In this document: positions 44,772 to 55,639 of the stretch, one piece after another
Position numbering within the stretch: position 1 is the stretch's first letter
Layout: the number at the start of each line of letters is the position of its first letter
Source: Absidia repens
Lineage: Eukaryota > Mucoromycota > Mucoromycetes > Mucorales > Cunninghamellaceae
NCBI GenBank assembly: GCA_002105175.1
Contig: MCGE01000036.1
Coordinates: forward strand, 1-64,000
Length of the DNA stretch: 64,000 bases
Direction of reading: 5' to 3'
Program-made: the position numbers and the translations under genes
The notes under the pieces: generated by a model
What the model saw: the letters and a program-made list of their open reading frames with translations, nothing else
The model's database searches: none
What the model was told of the DNA's origin: nothing

Positions 44772-45209
44772 ATGACGGAAGGATTTTATACCCTAGATGA
44801 AATAATGAAGAACAAGCAACACGAATACCATCTCCTGCATTATGAGGAAAAAAGAGTGCATTGGAAGAAACTCCAAGTTTTGAAACAAGAACTAATTCCG
44901 GCGTTTATTACCTATGCCCATGGCTTAATTCGAACATATTTAGGACCACGACAATACCAAGATACGCTCAAGTCCCTATTTTATGCCCGCTTTGTGGATC
45001 TCAACACTACTGGTATGCGCCGGGTGATCTTTCGACACATACAACAAGCTGACCCTTGGTGGTCGACTGGGGGACAGTCTCCTCCAGGCCGCCCGGATGT
45101 TGAAGAACAACCCCAACCCCAAACGGACTTGAACTTTGGTGTACTGGAGGATGTGTTCGCTCAGATCCTCGGTCCGCAGGAACTTTTGGACTGGGCCCGT
45201 TCAGATTAA
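44772..45209 (+). CDS. Unidentified 145-residue ORF starting inside an LTR fragment
   Basis: The open frame reads MTEGFYTLDEIMKNKQHEYH, then a basic helical centre (EEKRVHWKKLQVLKQELIPA, YLGPRQYQDTLKSLFYARFV) and a Pro/Glu-rich end (PPGRPDVEEQPQPQTDLNFG, QELLDWARSD). The first six codons lie within the antisense LTR-B fragment (44727-44791), so the start is chimeric. No domain is recognised; composition is protein-like and not repetitive. About 70 bp downstream are AGTATAAATATCCC and AATAAAAC motifs like an LTR promoter and poly(A) block, suggesting a retroelement origin. Could be a retroelement-derived fragment or a host exon. Confidence 0.45.
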   Translation: MTEGFYTLDEIMKNKQHEYHLLHYEEKRVHWKKLQVLKQELIPAFITYAHGLIRTYLGPRQYQDTLKSLFYARFVDLNTTGMRRVIFRHIQQADPWWSTGGQSPPGRPDVEEQPQPQTDLNFGVLEDVFAQILGPQELLDWARSD

Positions 45210-45533
45210 AATAACATTTTTTTTGCTTTCGACACTTTCTGCTTTTGACACTTTTTGCTTTTGACCAACCTTATTATTTTTTTAGTATAAATATCCCACT
45301 TTTTTTATCCTCTTTTCTTTTCCCTTTAGTTTTTTCTTATCAGTTTTCTCAATATTAACAAATAAAACTTAGTACAAAGGTTTTTACACCAACAAATTAT
45401 CTACCGTTTCTATTGGATCATAGAAACCTCCTTTTATTTTTGACTACAAGTCCTTTTTTTTATTTTTATTTTTACTGTGTTTTATACACTTATTTTATTG
45501 ACCCAACAAAGGTCAATATTTTTCTTTTATTAT
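45210..45533. other. Possible LTR-like segment with TATA and poly(A) signals
   Basis: AGTATAAATATCCC near 45285 and AATAAAAC near 45362 have LTR-like spacing, but no TG...CA ends with a duplication were found. Confidence 0.4.
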
Positions 45534-45823
45534 TGTAATGTTTGTAGTAGATAAGTCAAAGTTATATTTTTATTTTAGTAAAATGATGGAAGGCTTTTAT
45601 AATAAAATTGGGGAAGCGGTTATTGGAATAATAAATTTCTACTACTAATGTATTATTGGGATGAGATAGAGATGAGGGAATAAATCATTGGACTGTGATT
45701 AGATGATTGGATGGTTATTGGTTTACTGACAGATCGGGATTGAATATGACAGTTAGTGCCTGATCTGAGTCTCATATTTGCTATATTTGATACATTGATT
45801 TATAATTGAAATATAGAGGATGA
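45534..45823 (-). mobile_element. LTR, family B, truncated
   Basis: The plus strand starts TGTAATGTTTGTAGTAGATA and follows the family to AGAGGATGAC at 45823, where the usual ending AAATACGACA is missing. Next to it lies LTR-A, which was inserted at this junction. Confidence 0.8.
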
Positions 45824-45857
45824 CTGTTTGTCGTATTTGTCATTTGTCATCATCCAC

Positions 45858-46614
45858 TGTCGCATCATGAAAAATGATGGCATAAAAATAAAACCTGTTC
45901 CTGAAGAAATTGAAATTCCGATTAGGAACACTGCATGATAAAAATAAATAATCACGCAACATTGTGATAGAAGAAAAGAAAATAATGATTCACTTCATGA
46001 AATCATTAGGTCCCATAAAATAGAATAAAAGAAAATAAAATACCCTTGCAATAACATCAATCATATCATCATACACCTAACATCAGAACATCATACGATT
46101 ATAATAAAAATAATGATCATGATAAAAAAATAATAATAACAATAAACCCACGTAATATCTATTTCCAATGAAACGTAAGATATAGTATATAAAGAGTGAC
46201 ATTTTATTAATAAAAACCATATACAAGAATCTCACTTAATTCTGTCGTATTTGTCATCTGTCACTAATCATTTCCCACACTATCACACTTGTCATTCCTA
46301 TACAGGTATAAAACACAGCCTCGAGTATCCACTACTTAGGCATATATACTTATATCTACAGATAACCAACTTTCCATAGCCTCAAATTACCATTCTTCGA
46401 CCATATCCACAGCCACAACTAGCACAGCCTTCTTTTTCCCATTTTATTATAAAAACCCTTCCTCATTTTATTCAATAAAAACCATATCTGTTATATCACT
46501 TATTTTTTATAACGTCTTCTTATTATCAAATTATTACAAATTCTACCTGTCCCACTTTTTATTTTCTACTTTTTATTTTTTTATTTTTTTTCTTTATATG
46601 TACACTATTTCACA
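45858..46614 (+). mobile_element. LTR, family G, TSD TCCAC, nested in LTR-A
   Basis: Starts TGTCGCATCATG and ends CACTATTTCACA. TCCAC at 45853-45857 and 46615-46619. The intact LTR-A copies read CATCCACACA here. It contains LTR-E at 46243-46538. Confidence 0.94.
46243..46538 (+). mobile_element. Solo LTR, family E, TSD AATTC, nested in LTR-G
   Basis: Starts TGTCGTATTTGTCATCTGTC and ends CAAATTATTACA. AATTC at 46238-46242 and 46539-46543. The G copy at 38235 reads across this point with a single AATTC (complement GAATT). Confidence 0.95.
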
Positions 46615-46952
46615 TCCACACATATCAGATACGCGGTTATCCATCATTACCCAACAATTGTACCTTGTCACTCTCCAGCATAACCTCACACTGGCTATGT
46701 TTCACTTGGTCTACAATCAATATCAAAGATTAATCATCCATCTCTTCCATAATACACTATTTTATTCCCTCATCTCGAACTCTACCAATAATCCATTATC
46801 ATCTACAATCATCTATCATCATAGAAATTTATTATTCCAACATCCGCTTCCCCTAATTTTACTATAAATACCCACTGTCGTTTTATTTAATAAAAACCAT
46901 ATCTGCTATATCACTTATTCTTATAACGTCTTCTATACTCAAATTATTACAC

Positions 46953-47381
46953 TGTTGAATGTAGTGTTTTTGTATAAGAAAATAAAGACGTAAGAAATAA
47001 GTGAGATTCTTTGATATCTTTATTTTTAATATTGCTGTTGATAATAAAAAATAAAAATAAAATACTAGAGACTATTTATACAAAATAAAAATAAAATAAC
47101 GTTTAAGACCGGGTAATCTATGATATTGGTTCTTTGATCATGATCGGTGTTAATACAATTGGAACTCGTAAGAAAACTTTTTCGTTGGTTTTCTTATAAG
47201 GATTATAAATCATATCATAATGATTACAAATAAAATAATCATGATAAGTGTATGTTCATATCTTATGTAGAGATCATTGGTTTGGTTTTTGAAATGGATA
47301 AATGATTAACTGGTACCTGAATTTATTCAAATGCCGCTCTGCTTATTATTCAGGCAGAACATTTTTATTCATGATACGACA
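46953..47381 (-). mobile_element. LTR, family H, short form
   Basis: Plus-strand ends TGTTGAATGTAG and CATGATACGACA. It contains TTTGTATAAATAG on the minus strand and lacks the Fanzor-like segment of the copy at 36802. Its left end abuts the LTR-A target duplication and its right end abuts Ty3 pol, so no own TSD is seen. Confidence 0.85.
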
Positions 47382-48952
47382 CTCCCAACCAACATCTCCT
47401 TGACCGGGAAGAATTCTTTATATGTATCAAAAAGGCCAATATGGTTCTTAATGCCAACAAATGCTCGTTTTTTGATCGATCGGTCTTCTTTGTGGGGTTT
47501 ATTGCAAACGAATTTGGGTACTATCCCGATCCAAAAAGGGTAGAAGTTATTCAGATATTCCCCAGACCTGTGTGTCAAAGAGATGTCAGGGCTTTCTTAG
47601 GCATTATTGGATTCTATCGTCGACATGTACAATTATTTGCGGACCAAACAGCTCCATTGACTCTTCTTCTTAAAAAAGATGCTTATTTTACTTGGACCGA
47701 ACAGATGGAAAAGTGTTTTCAACAAGCAAAAACGTTGTTGTCTCAAAAATGTTTGCTGGTGTATCCTGATCCAAGTAAAACCTTTTATCTGTTTACTGAC
47801 GCCTCAGACATTGGTGTAGGTGCCGCCCTATGTCACAAAGATGAAAATGACTACGTACATATTGCTTTTATATCAAGGAAGTTACAAGCTGCGGAAATCA
47901 AATATCCCACGGTGGAAAAGGAACTGTTAGCTGTAGTCTATGCATTCAAACAATTCCGAAAATTTCTTTTGGACAAGGAATTTTTCCTTTTTACTGACAA
48001 TTCTGCCGTTACCTATCTGTTCTTTAAACAAGACGCCTCCCAAAGATTACAGAGATGGACGCTTTGTTGTTTGGAGTATTTGTTTATTGTGAAACATCTC
48101 CCGGGCAAGCAAAACGTGGTTGCAGATACGCTCTCCAGGTTTCCTCCGCCACAAGAACCCCTCTTAAACGGACAAGACGACATTGAATTTCTTTATCACG
48201 GTCTACTATTAATGGATGCTTTCTATGAACTTGAACTCGCAATGATTTTCCAATTCTTACAACACCCATGGTCTCAACGGTTTAACTCCAAGGTCAAACA
48301 ACAAGCTCGATTTTTCTTCATTCACCAAGTAAAATTAAATAAACGAGTCGGTAAACGGTCAGTGGTCGTCCCCTTTATTCCAGAACGCCAAGGTATCATG
48401 AAAATGATTCACGATGGACATGGTCACTTTGGGTCCCAATCTTCCTGGTCAATGTTATACCTCCACTATTGGTGGCCTTTCGCTTAAAAAGACCTCAAAC
48501 ATTTTCTGCAACTACGTCACGACTGCCAAATGTTTTCAAGTGGCATTGAGGCATATTATTCACACCATGTGGTTGGTACAAGACTTTTCGAACAATTCAG
48601 CATTGATTTTGTTGGACCCTTTCCTGTCACTTCAAGAGGAAATAAGTTCATCGTCCTGGCGTGGAAAATTTTTCCAGATGGCCAATTGCCCTCGCTACTA
48701 AGGATAACGATGCCATTACAGCTGCTAGCTTTATGTACTCTGAATTGTTTTGTAATTTCGGCCCTCCTACTCATCTCTTGTCGGACAATGGGGTGCATTT
48801 TTTTAATCACACTGTCAAACAATTTTTGGAAATTATAAAAACAAATCACAAACTCACATCTATCTATTATCCTGAATGCAATGGAATGGTCGAAAGAATT
48901 AATGGTATTATTATTGGAAGCCTCAAAAAAATTGCTCAAGAACAACAAGAAA
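47381..48952 (+). pseudogene. Ty3-type pol remnant: RT end, RNase H, integrase
   Basis: Begins mid-RT (HLLDREEFFICIKKANMVLN, NANKCSFFDRSVFFVGF). The RT-RNase H connection follows (RAFLGIIGFYRRHVQLFADQ), then RNase H with FYLFTDASDIGVGAAL, KELLAVVYAFKQFRKFLL and FTDNSAVTYLF, and the LPGKQNVVADTLSRFP ending typical of Ty3 pol. The integrase zinc-binding region (HDGHGHFGSQSSW...YLHYWW) hits a TAA at 48485-48487. The core continues in frame with FSIDFVGPF (first Asp), shifts frame near 48668, and reads LLSDNGVHFF (second Asp) and YYPECNGMVERI (Glu). The chain stops at LTR-A sequence at 48953. The N-terminal half of pol and the integrase C-terminus are missing. Not functional. Confidence 0.95.
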
Positions 48953-49067
48953 GTGAAACATAGCCAGTGTGAGGTTATGCTGGAGAGTGACAAGGTACAA
49001 TTGTTGGGTCATAATGGATAACAGCGTATCTGATATGTGTGGATGATGACAAATGACAAATACGACA
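48953..49067 (-). mobile_element. LTR-A 5' fragment, inverted
   Basis: The reverse complement is the first 115 bases of family A (TGTCGTATTTGTCATTTGTC ... TTTCACT). It joins the pol remnant head-on at AAGAAAGTGAAACATAGCC. Confidence 0.85.
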
Positions 49068-49128
49068 AAAATGATTGAGAATACTTCCAAGCCCCAACAG
49101 TGTTTCTCTCTCCTTTTTGCTTCCCTCC

Positions 49129-49430
49129 TGTCGTATTTGTCATCCTTTATATTTACATTATAAATCAATGTATCAAATATAGCAAACGTCAACTGTCATA
49201 TTCAATCCCGATCTGTCAGTACACCAATAATCATTCAATCATCTAATCACAGTCCAATGATTTATTCCCTCATCTCTATCTCATCCCAATAATACATTAG
49301 TAGTAGAAATTTATTATTCCAACAACCGCTTCCCCAATTTTATTATAAAAGCCTTCCATCATTTTACTGAAATAAAAATATAAATTTGTTTCACTTATTT
49401 TGACTTATCATCTACTACACCAATATTACA
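49129..49430 (+). mobile_element. LTR, family B
   Basis: Starts TGTCGTATTTGTCATCCTTT and ends CACCAATATTACA, with ATTATAAAAGCC and the AATAAAAATATAAA block. The flanks CCTCC and CATGC do not match. Confidence 0.85.
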
Positions 49431-49436
49431 CATGCC

Positions 49437-49574
49437 ATATCCACAGCCACAAGTAGCACAGCCTTCTTTTTCCCGTTTTATTATAAAAACCCTTCCTCAA
49501 TTTATTCAATAAAAACCATATCTGTTATATCACTTATTTTTTATAACGTCTTCTTATTTCTATCAAATATTACA
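49437..49574 (+). mobile_element. LTR-E 3' fragment
   Basis: Matches the second half of family E from CATATCCACAGCCACAAGTA through TTATTATAAAAACCC and AATAAAAACC to ATATTACA. The 5' half is missing. Confidence 0.8.
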
Positions 49575-50499
49575 GGAACTCATGATTTTTCCTCTGGAAT
49601 GTTGTGACGGATTTCTATTGGTTCCCGCTCGAACTTCCTTTTTTTTTTAAAAAAAAAAAAGAAATCCCCACATTTTTCGTTTTCTTTCTTATTCTCTCAA
49701 TAATAAGTCAGGTAAATCAACACACATATTGCACTAACCGCCTTTTCTTTTTCAAAAAAAAAAAAAAAAAAAAAACGAAGAATCATTAGTATTCGTGCCT
49801 TGCTAGTTGCTCTGTGTTTGTGCATAGGTACGACGGACGAAGGACAACGACGAAGGTACGAGGAAGCAAAACACGAAGCACGAAGCACGAAAAAAAAAAA
49901 AACGAATGAAAGCACAGATACAGGGCGCTTGAGGGAAGTTTTCACCTTTGGCTACAGGAAGATGTATTTTTGTTCTTCCTGGCTCTGTTAGGGAGAGAGC
50001 CTTGCCCTTCTGGAGTGGTGGGTGCCGGCCAAGTTTTACCTCCTCGTGGTGGCACCTGGGTAACGCTAAAAGAACTTGTTAGATTATATCAATATGTGAA
50101 TAGTGGGGGGGTTAGCGATAGAAGAAAAATACCTTGTCTTACAATATACCAATCAATAAAATTATGTCTCCTCTTTTTACCAACCAGTAAATCTACTGTT
50201 CGTATGTGTTGTCTTTCTTTTTACAATATTCTGTATACTATATTGGCATTTTTGTATTCTTTTTATACGGTATGACTTATTGTCTTTCTTTGATCATGTC
50301 TCCTTTATATACTGTGTTCTGTTTTGTCATTCTTTTATCATGTCTATTTTATACTGTATACTGTATTCTGTTTTGCCATTCTTTTATAATGTCTTCTTAT
50401 ATGTTCTTTATTCTGGAGACTGCAGTGTCTTTCTTTTGTCATGTCATCTTTTATAGACTTTCTCCTGTTTTGTTTTTCTTTTATCATGTTTTCTTACTG
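49575..50499. other. Low-complexity DNA; ACGAAG repeats and a TTTTATCATGTCT minisatellite
   Basis: Short CGAAGCACGAAGCACGA repeats lie near 49875. From about 50190 to 50500 units of about 50 to 60 bp (ATACTGTATTCTGTTTTGTC, ATTCTTTTATCATGTCT) recur. The Phe/Tyr/Leu-rich open frame there is repeat-derived. No gene recognised. Confidence 0.55.
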
Positions 50500-50726
50500 T
50501 ACCAGATGGTGGATTATCAAATGGACGGTTTTCCTTTGTTTTGCGTAAATCCTGGTTTGGTCGAGTACAAGGTAAATTTTTAATGGTGACACCGAAACGA
50601 TCCAGCAAGTCATTACCGATATAGCAATCAACACCATTAGTAAGATCAAGGACCTCAAATGGATGTGATATGGATATATGGTTGGATTGGATTAAGATTG
50701 GGTGTGTTTCGCCGAAGGTTTAATAG

Positions 50727-51335
50727 TATTGCGGATCAGGTGTAGTATATGTTCTCACCTCAAAAATAAGTTCTGGATTATAAATATAATAGTAAATACA
50801 AGGAGAAACATATATCCGTTGTCCTTCTCAGTTCCCCTATCTTTTGTACTCCCTGAAAATCTTGGTAGCTAAGCCCATTTGTGTTACCCGACCTCTCGGC
50901 GGCCATACTTTCCAAATATTATAAATAACTCTAGTTTTATTTCAATATCTGTTATCCTGTTATTTTCTCACCCGATTTTTTGTAAATCTAACTTTTTATG
51001 ATTATAGGAACCTGGAATGGTATAAAAATAAACATTTCATCCCGTGATCGTACAAAAGAAATCATGCCATGGAAGTTGATTGAATTTATTTGGAGACGAA
51101 AAAACAATAATAACGAATGGAACAGTTTCATAGAAGCACTAAAAAACATATCTATGCAATATAATGACGATAATGTCAGAAATAGTACATATACAGAATT
51201 TTAAAAATAAAACGTTTTTATTTTATTATATTGATGAATGGTATGTAATACAAATTATGTGTGACCTGAAAATATTATTTTTAAAAAGAAAAAAAAAAAA
51301 ATCGGGTGAGAACATATACTACACATTAGCCAGTA
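50727..51335. mobile_element. Short TIR element (family J) inserted in the protease gene
   Basis: The left end CGGATCAGGTGTAGTATATG plus TTCTCACCT is mirrored at 51303-51335 (GGTGAGAACATATACTACAC then ATTAGCC). AGTATTG occurs just outside both ends, a possible 7-bp target duplication. Inside, a 68-codon frame (50998-51204) includes RDRTKEIMPWKLIEFIW. Its 51155-51166 stretch is the empty site for the ITm element at 38960. Confidence 0.75.
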
Positions 51336-52546
51336 TTGCTTTTACCAACTAGGTTTAGTGTGTTATAAAATCATCATGAATTTTTTTATTGAATAAAATT
51401 TTATTGTTTTTGTCAGAAGTTAAACTAATAATGGATACATCGGCACCAGTGCCTAGGAGGTCGAAGGATTGTTTATTCTGTAGAAGAAGTGGGAAAACAA
51501 AATTTCTGTTAGATTGATGTGTTATTGCATTGCTATTTTTGTTGCTTTTTCTAAATATCTTACCTGTCATTACTTCATCAGTGCTTACATTCTTACAGAG
51601 TCCATAAATTCATTCAATTGATACATTCCATGATCAGCAACATGACCGTAGGTGGTCGTGGAGCGGATGGAGGGCGCCTTGGCTTGGCGACGCACATTTC
51701 GTTCCTTGCATGTGTGGGAAGGGGTCCATTCAGCTTTTTTGCAAAAATAGCATAGGTTGATCTTGACGTTGTCAGTGGAAGAAGATGGTGTTGAAGAGGA
51801 AGCTTGGGACGTAATTCCATTCAGTTTCTTGCAGTCTGCAGTAGGGTGGCTTGATCGCATACCATGATATGTACAGTGGAAGGTCTTGTTTGTAGGGAAA
51901 GCTTTCTTGCGTTGGTCGTATTCGTCGTCGCGAGCAAAAGACCGTTTCTGTTGGGAGAGCTTGCCAGCGAGACGTAAAACTTCCTCGGAAGTTTGAGGTA
52001 GGTCATGGCGTTGCTTTTTTGAATGATAGAGAACCAAAACATTTTCCCTAAGGACGCGTGGGTGTGCCCGTATACAAATGATAGCAGTGGTTTTGCCGTC
52101 TTTCCATCCAGCTTCCTGATACACCGTTTGCAGGCGCAATCCAAATTCAGCCAATGATTCATTTTTGTTCATCACCATCGAGAGTAGTTCCATGGGAGAG
52201 TCAATGGCAGAATCCATGTCGTCAAACTTGTCCATCAAAATCTTCTTTGCCATATTCCAAGTCACATTTTGAGGTCGAAGATGTTTGTTGAACCATAAGT
52301 CAACATCGTCGCCAGCCATTGCATACGTTAAATAAAGCTTCCAACATCGATCCTTGTTCACTTGGTGAAGGTCCATCGTTTTTTCAAAACGCCTAATGAA
52401 TTTGCCAACAGAATCGAACACTTGATAATTTTTATCCACTTGAGTTTGGCCACGAACTTGAAAGATGGGAATTTGACCTAAGAGCTTTGGATCCTTGAGA
52501 GCACGTCCATCTTGCTTCGACTTCCATTCCAAAGTTTTTTCCAGGG

Positions 52547-52870
52547 TGTCGTATTCCTGGTTCCTGTTTAGCAATATTTACATCAAAAGCATCTATGCCA
52601 TCATCATTTGTATATCCGACTTAACTCTTCACTCTATTTTTTACCCCTGAATTCCCGACTTATTCTCACACTTGTCCTTCAACACATCAGGTAGCACACA
52701 GCCTCAATTATCCGTAGTCTCAAATACACCGATATCATGCTCCCATCCACAGCCACAAATATCTTCATTTTATTATAAAAAGACTTGACATTTTATCAAT
52801 TAAATAAAAAAAACCATATCAATTGTATCACTTATTTTTACTCTTGTCTTTTTATCTCACATCCATTTCA
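52547..52870 (+). mobile_element. Solo LTR, family F, TSD CAGGG, inside gag
   Basis: Starts TGTCGTATTCCTGGTTCCTG and ends CACATCCATTTCA. CAGGG at 52542-52546 and 52871-52875. Excision restores the gag frame across the site. Confidence 0.95.
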
Positions 52871-53222
52871 CAGGGTAGAAATCTTACCATTAAGTAGATC
52901 AAATTCCAGTTTCTTTTCCTTAAACGAAGGGTCCCCACAGTCAATAGGTGCCAGAGCAAATGATAAAGAGGCAGCTTCTTCCTTCAAACGATCAATGGTG
53001 AATTCCAAGTCAGATGGAGGGGCATGCTTAGTGGCCTCAGAAAATTGGGGAGCTTGAACCATGTTACTGTCTTCATATGGATCATCATTCGAGGCAACAG
53101 GTGAGGCGGTCAGAGGGGAGCAAGCGGAAAGGACATCAGCGAGTATTTGAGCGCCTTGCTCATCGGAAACAAAAGGAGGAGAGTCAGTCATAATAAAAAA
53201 AAAGGAATTCACTTAAAAAAAA

Positions 53223-53516
53223 TGAAAGAAATGCAAAGGTACAAATATGTGATACAATTGGTTACTCTTTTTATTTAATAGTCAAACATGTCATATTTAT
53301 ATCTTTTTCTATAGCTAAGTGAGTCATAATGAAATGGTTACAGATTGGGATAATTTGGAGTGATATTGGGGAAGTAATTTAGCGGGTGATGAAGTATGAA
53401 TAAAATAAGGTATAGGGTAGTATCTGTCAAAATGTCAAAGTAAAAGAAATGCGGAGCGAGGTATAAATAAATAAAGATGGAAGATGGGAAATAGGTTGGG
53501 TATCACAAATACAACA
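53223..53516 (-). mobile_element. Candidate 5' LTR of the gag-bearing Ty3 relic
   Basis: The minus strand starts TGTTGTATTTGTGATACCCA and ends TTGCATTTCTTTCA, about 30 bp before the gag start. TTTATTTATACC and AATAAAAAGAG supply promoter and poly(A) motifs. No matching 3' LTR is seen. Confidence 0.65.
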
Positions 53517-54594
53517 GTTTATTGCCTCATTTTTTATACATACTGTATACTGTAGTTAACTATTTTATTTTACTTCCACCACTCTCTTATATATTCCCTA
53601 ACATCCTTTACTACTCCAACCCTTATCACTATTAGCATTTTACTACCATCTTCCCCAATCGGAATATTCCACCGATTTAATATAAAAAAATGAATCAAAT
53701 CAAATCCAATAAAAAGACATTCAATTACCAACGTTCAAATATCACTGTTTTATTTTCATAAACAAATCAAACACTACTATCAAAGATCCACTTATCTTTC
53801 CAGTGTTCCTTTTTATATATCACGCTATACTGTATAATTCCTTGTCCTCAGCAGACATTATTTTTGGTTGTCTCGTCATCCATTGTTGAATCTAATTGTC
53901 TCGCTCCTAAAATGTAATTTGATCTCCGCTGTGTCCTTCGGCATTACCGTATGCCTATTTGCATAATACATTTGTCTAATTGTATACTTTAGTATTCTAT
54001 ATATCTAGTCACGCCTAGTCTTCTCCAATACTATATGTCATGAACAACCCGAAGCCTCGGGTAACACAACTTAAGTGGTGTTACAACGGAGGCGTAGTTA
54101 GATCGTATGATTTTCTTTTAGTTTGTTTTTATGTTTTATCACGCCATTTTTCTCTGCTCAGCATTTCTTGGCTGTACCACCATGCTGAGCATATCTTTTA
54201 GTATAAATATATCCCCTTTCTTGCACTTCTCGTTTATTTTCTTCATCTGTTATCCTGTTATTATCCTGTCTCTGAAATATTTTATCAATAAATCTCTTTC
54301 TCCCTCTCCGTCTTCGTTCTTATACATTTACTGATTCCATCGCATCTGTATAAGAAGATCTTCCTGAAACTTTGACATACTATCTTCTAATCTGTCTTGT
54401 CCGTCTCAAAGTCTTAATTCAACCTCCGTCCTGTCTGTACCACGTTCGCGACACTATATAAATATATACTTCTATTGTTCTTTATTATTATAAGCCCCAT
54501 TCGAGAATAGTCATGCTAATCTACATTGTTCTAATCACCCGTTCTATCCATTTCCCCTGACGTGCACACCTATCACTATAGGTGCAAGTACACT
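53517..54594. other. No clear gene; possible decayed LTR at 54180-54420
   Basis: A segment with GTATAAATATATCCCC, AATAAATCTC and CCCTCTCCGTCTTCGTT resembles the reverse complement of the repeat unit at 8460-8690. Elsewhere only AT-rich DNA is seen. Confidence 0.45.
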
Positions 54595-54890
54595 TGTCGT
54601 ATTTGTCATCTGTCACTAATGATTTCCCACACTATCGCACTTGTCATTCCTATACAGGTATAAGACACAGCCTCAAGTATCCACTACTTAGGCATATGTA
54701 CTTATATCTACAGATAACCAACTTCCCATAGCCTCAAATTACCATTCTTCGACCATATCCACAGCCACAACTAGCACAGCCTTCTTTTTCCCAATTTATT
54801 ATAAAAACCCTTCCTCATTTTATTCAATAAAAACCATATCTGTTATATCACTTATTTTTTATAGCGTCTTCTATTTTATCAAATATTACA
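54595..54890 (+). mobile_element. LTR, family E, no TSD seen
   Basis: Starts TGTCGTATTTGTCATCTGTC and ends CAAATATTACA, near-identical to 46243-46538. The flanks ACACT and GTTCA differ. Confidence 0.87.
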
Positions 54891-54956
54891 GTTCATCTGT
54901 TTGCCTAATGAGTTATATGGTATGCTAAATGTGTTACAGAAGGAAACTGGTTTTTG

Positions 54957-54992
<36 letters not shown>

Positions 54993-55195
54993 AGTACTAC
55001 TGGGGTCTTTCTTTTTGTCTCCTCTGTCTTCCAACCCTGTAGTGGGTAATCTGTTTTTTTTTTTCTTTGCTTTTTTTGTTGGCTTAATGTTAACACATAC
55101 AATGTAAATGAAGTTTCTTTCTCTGATATGTATAGAGCAGTATGCAGTATGTCTATGATACAGGGTGTACACGTGTGCTGTATTAATTTTTCTTT
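54891..55195. other. Intergenic DNA with a 29-base A run
   Basis: The A run at 54963-54991 and the T runs near 55052-55075 create spurious open frames. Nothing else recognised. Confidence 0.45.
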
Positions 55196-55335
55196 GCGAC
55201 TGCTCTTGTCCTCTGGCTGACGGCGGTTTAATTTTTTATGAGTCATTTATGCTTGGCTGTCGGACGGCGGTTTAATTTTTTATGAGGCATTTATGCTTGG
55301 CTGTCGGACGGCGATTTAATTTTTTTATGAGGCTG
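55196..55335. repeat. 47-bp tandem repeat, three copies
   Basis: GGCGGTTTAATTTTTTATGA followed by GGCATTTATGCTTGGCTGTC recurs three times with few changes. Confidence 0.85.
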
Positions 55336-55639
55336 TTGTCCTTGTCTGACTAATGGTGGCTTGAAATTGGTTGGCTACGAGAGAAAGTTGGAAAAATTTT
55401 CATATGAGACTGCGAGATTTAAAATATAAATAGACCCCAAAAACTTTCAGAATTATTTTTTTCTTTCTTTTTTTTCCTTGGGATTGATAAGTTTCAACTA
55501 CCATGATACCAAACTTATCTCTTAACCCCTCCCTACGGGGCTCAAGGGTCGCAGCTGCTTGACAGTAGACCTAGAATGAAAATTAGTATTCCCCCTTTAG
55601 TTTAGTTTTCTCTCTCTTCCTTTCCCGCCTCCATTTCCC
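55336..55639 (+). promoter_or_regulatory. Possible promoter region before the CAAG array
   Basis: A TATA-like AAAATATAAATAGACC near 55420 precedes pyrimidine-rich DNA and the repeat region. This is a position-based guess; no transcript evidence. Confidence 0.3.

Larger units (their letters stand above)
45829..46951 (+). mobile_element. LTR, family A, TSD CTGTT, containing LTR-G and LTR-E
   Basis: Its first 29 bases (45829-45857) and the remainder (46615-46951) are separated by LTR-G. CTGTT flanks at 45824-45828 and 46952-46956. Without the insertion it matches the copies at 5216, 17073 and 27222. Confidence 0.94.
50500..53191 (-). pseudogene. Ty3-type gag and aspartic protease, interrupted twice
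   Basis: Minus-strand gag starts MTDSPPFVSDEQGAQILADV (53191). It is interrupted after LLNGKIST by LTR-F (52547-52870) and resumes in frame with LEKTLEWKSKQDGRALKDPK. The capsid-like region follows (FIRRFEKTMDLHQVNKDRCW, DDVDLWFNKHLRPQNVTWNM, MELLSMVMNKNESLAEFGLR). Then come two Cys/His clusters, CTYHGMRSSHPTADC and CYFCKKAEWTPSHTC, likely nucleic-acid binding. After a stop at 51585 a protease segment shows LLGTGADVSIIS, where the canonical catalytic Asp of D-T-G is Gly. The element at 50727-51335 then intervenes. A second protease half (HPFEVLDLTNGVDCYIGNDL, LDRFGVTIKNLP) follows at about 50700-50575. RT is absent to the left. Dead copy; a 5' LTR candidate lies at 53223-53516. Confidence 0.9.

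Noticed and set aside
46598..46867. 89-codon frame also found at 5202 and 27289
   Set aside because: It is the interior of LTR family A, open by chance in several copies.
54879..55246. Open frames across poly-A and poly-T tracts
   Set aside because: Homopolymer artefacts.
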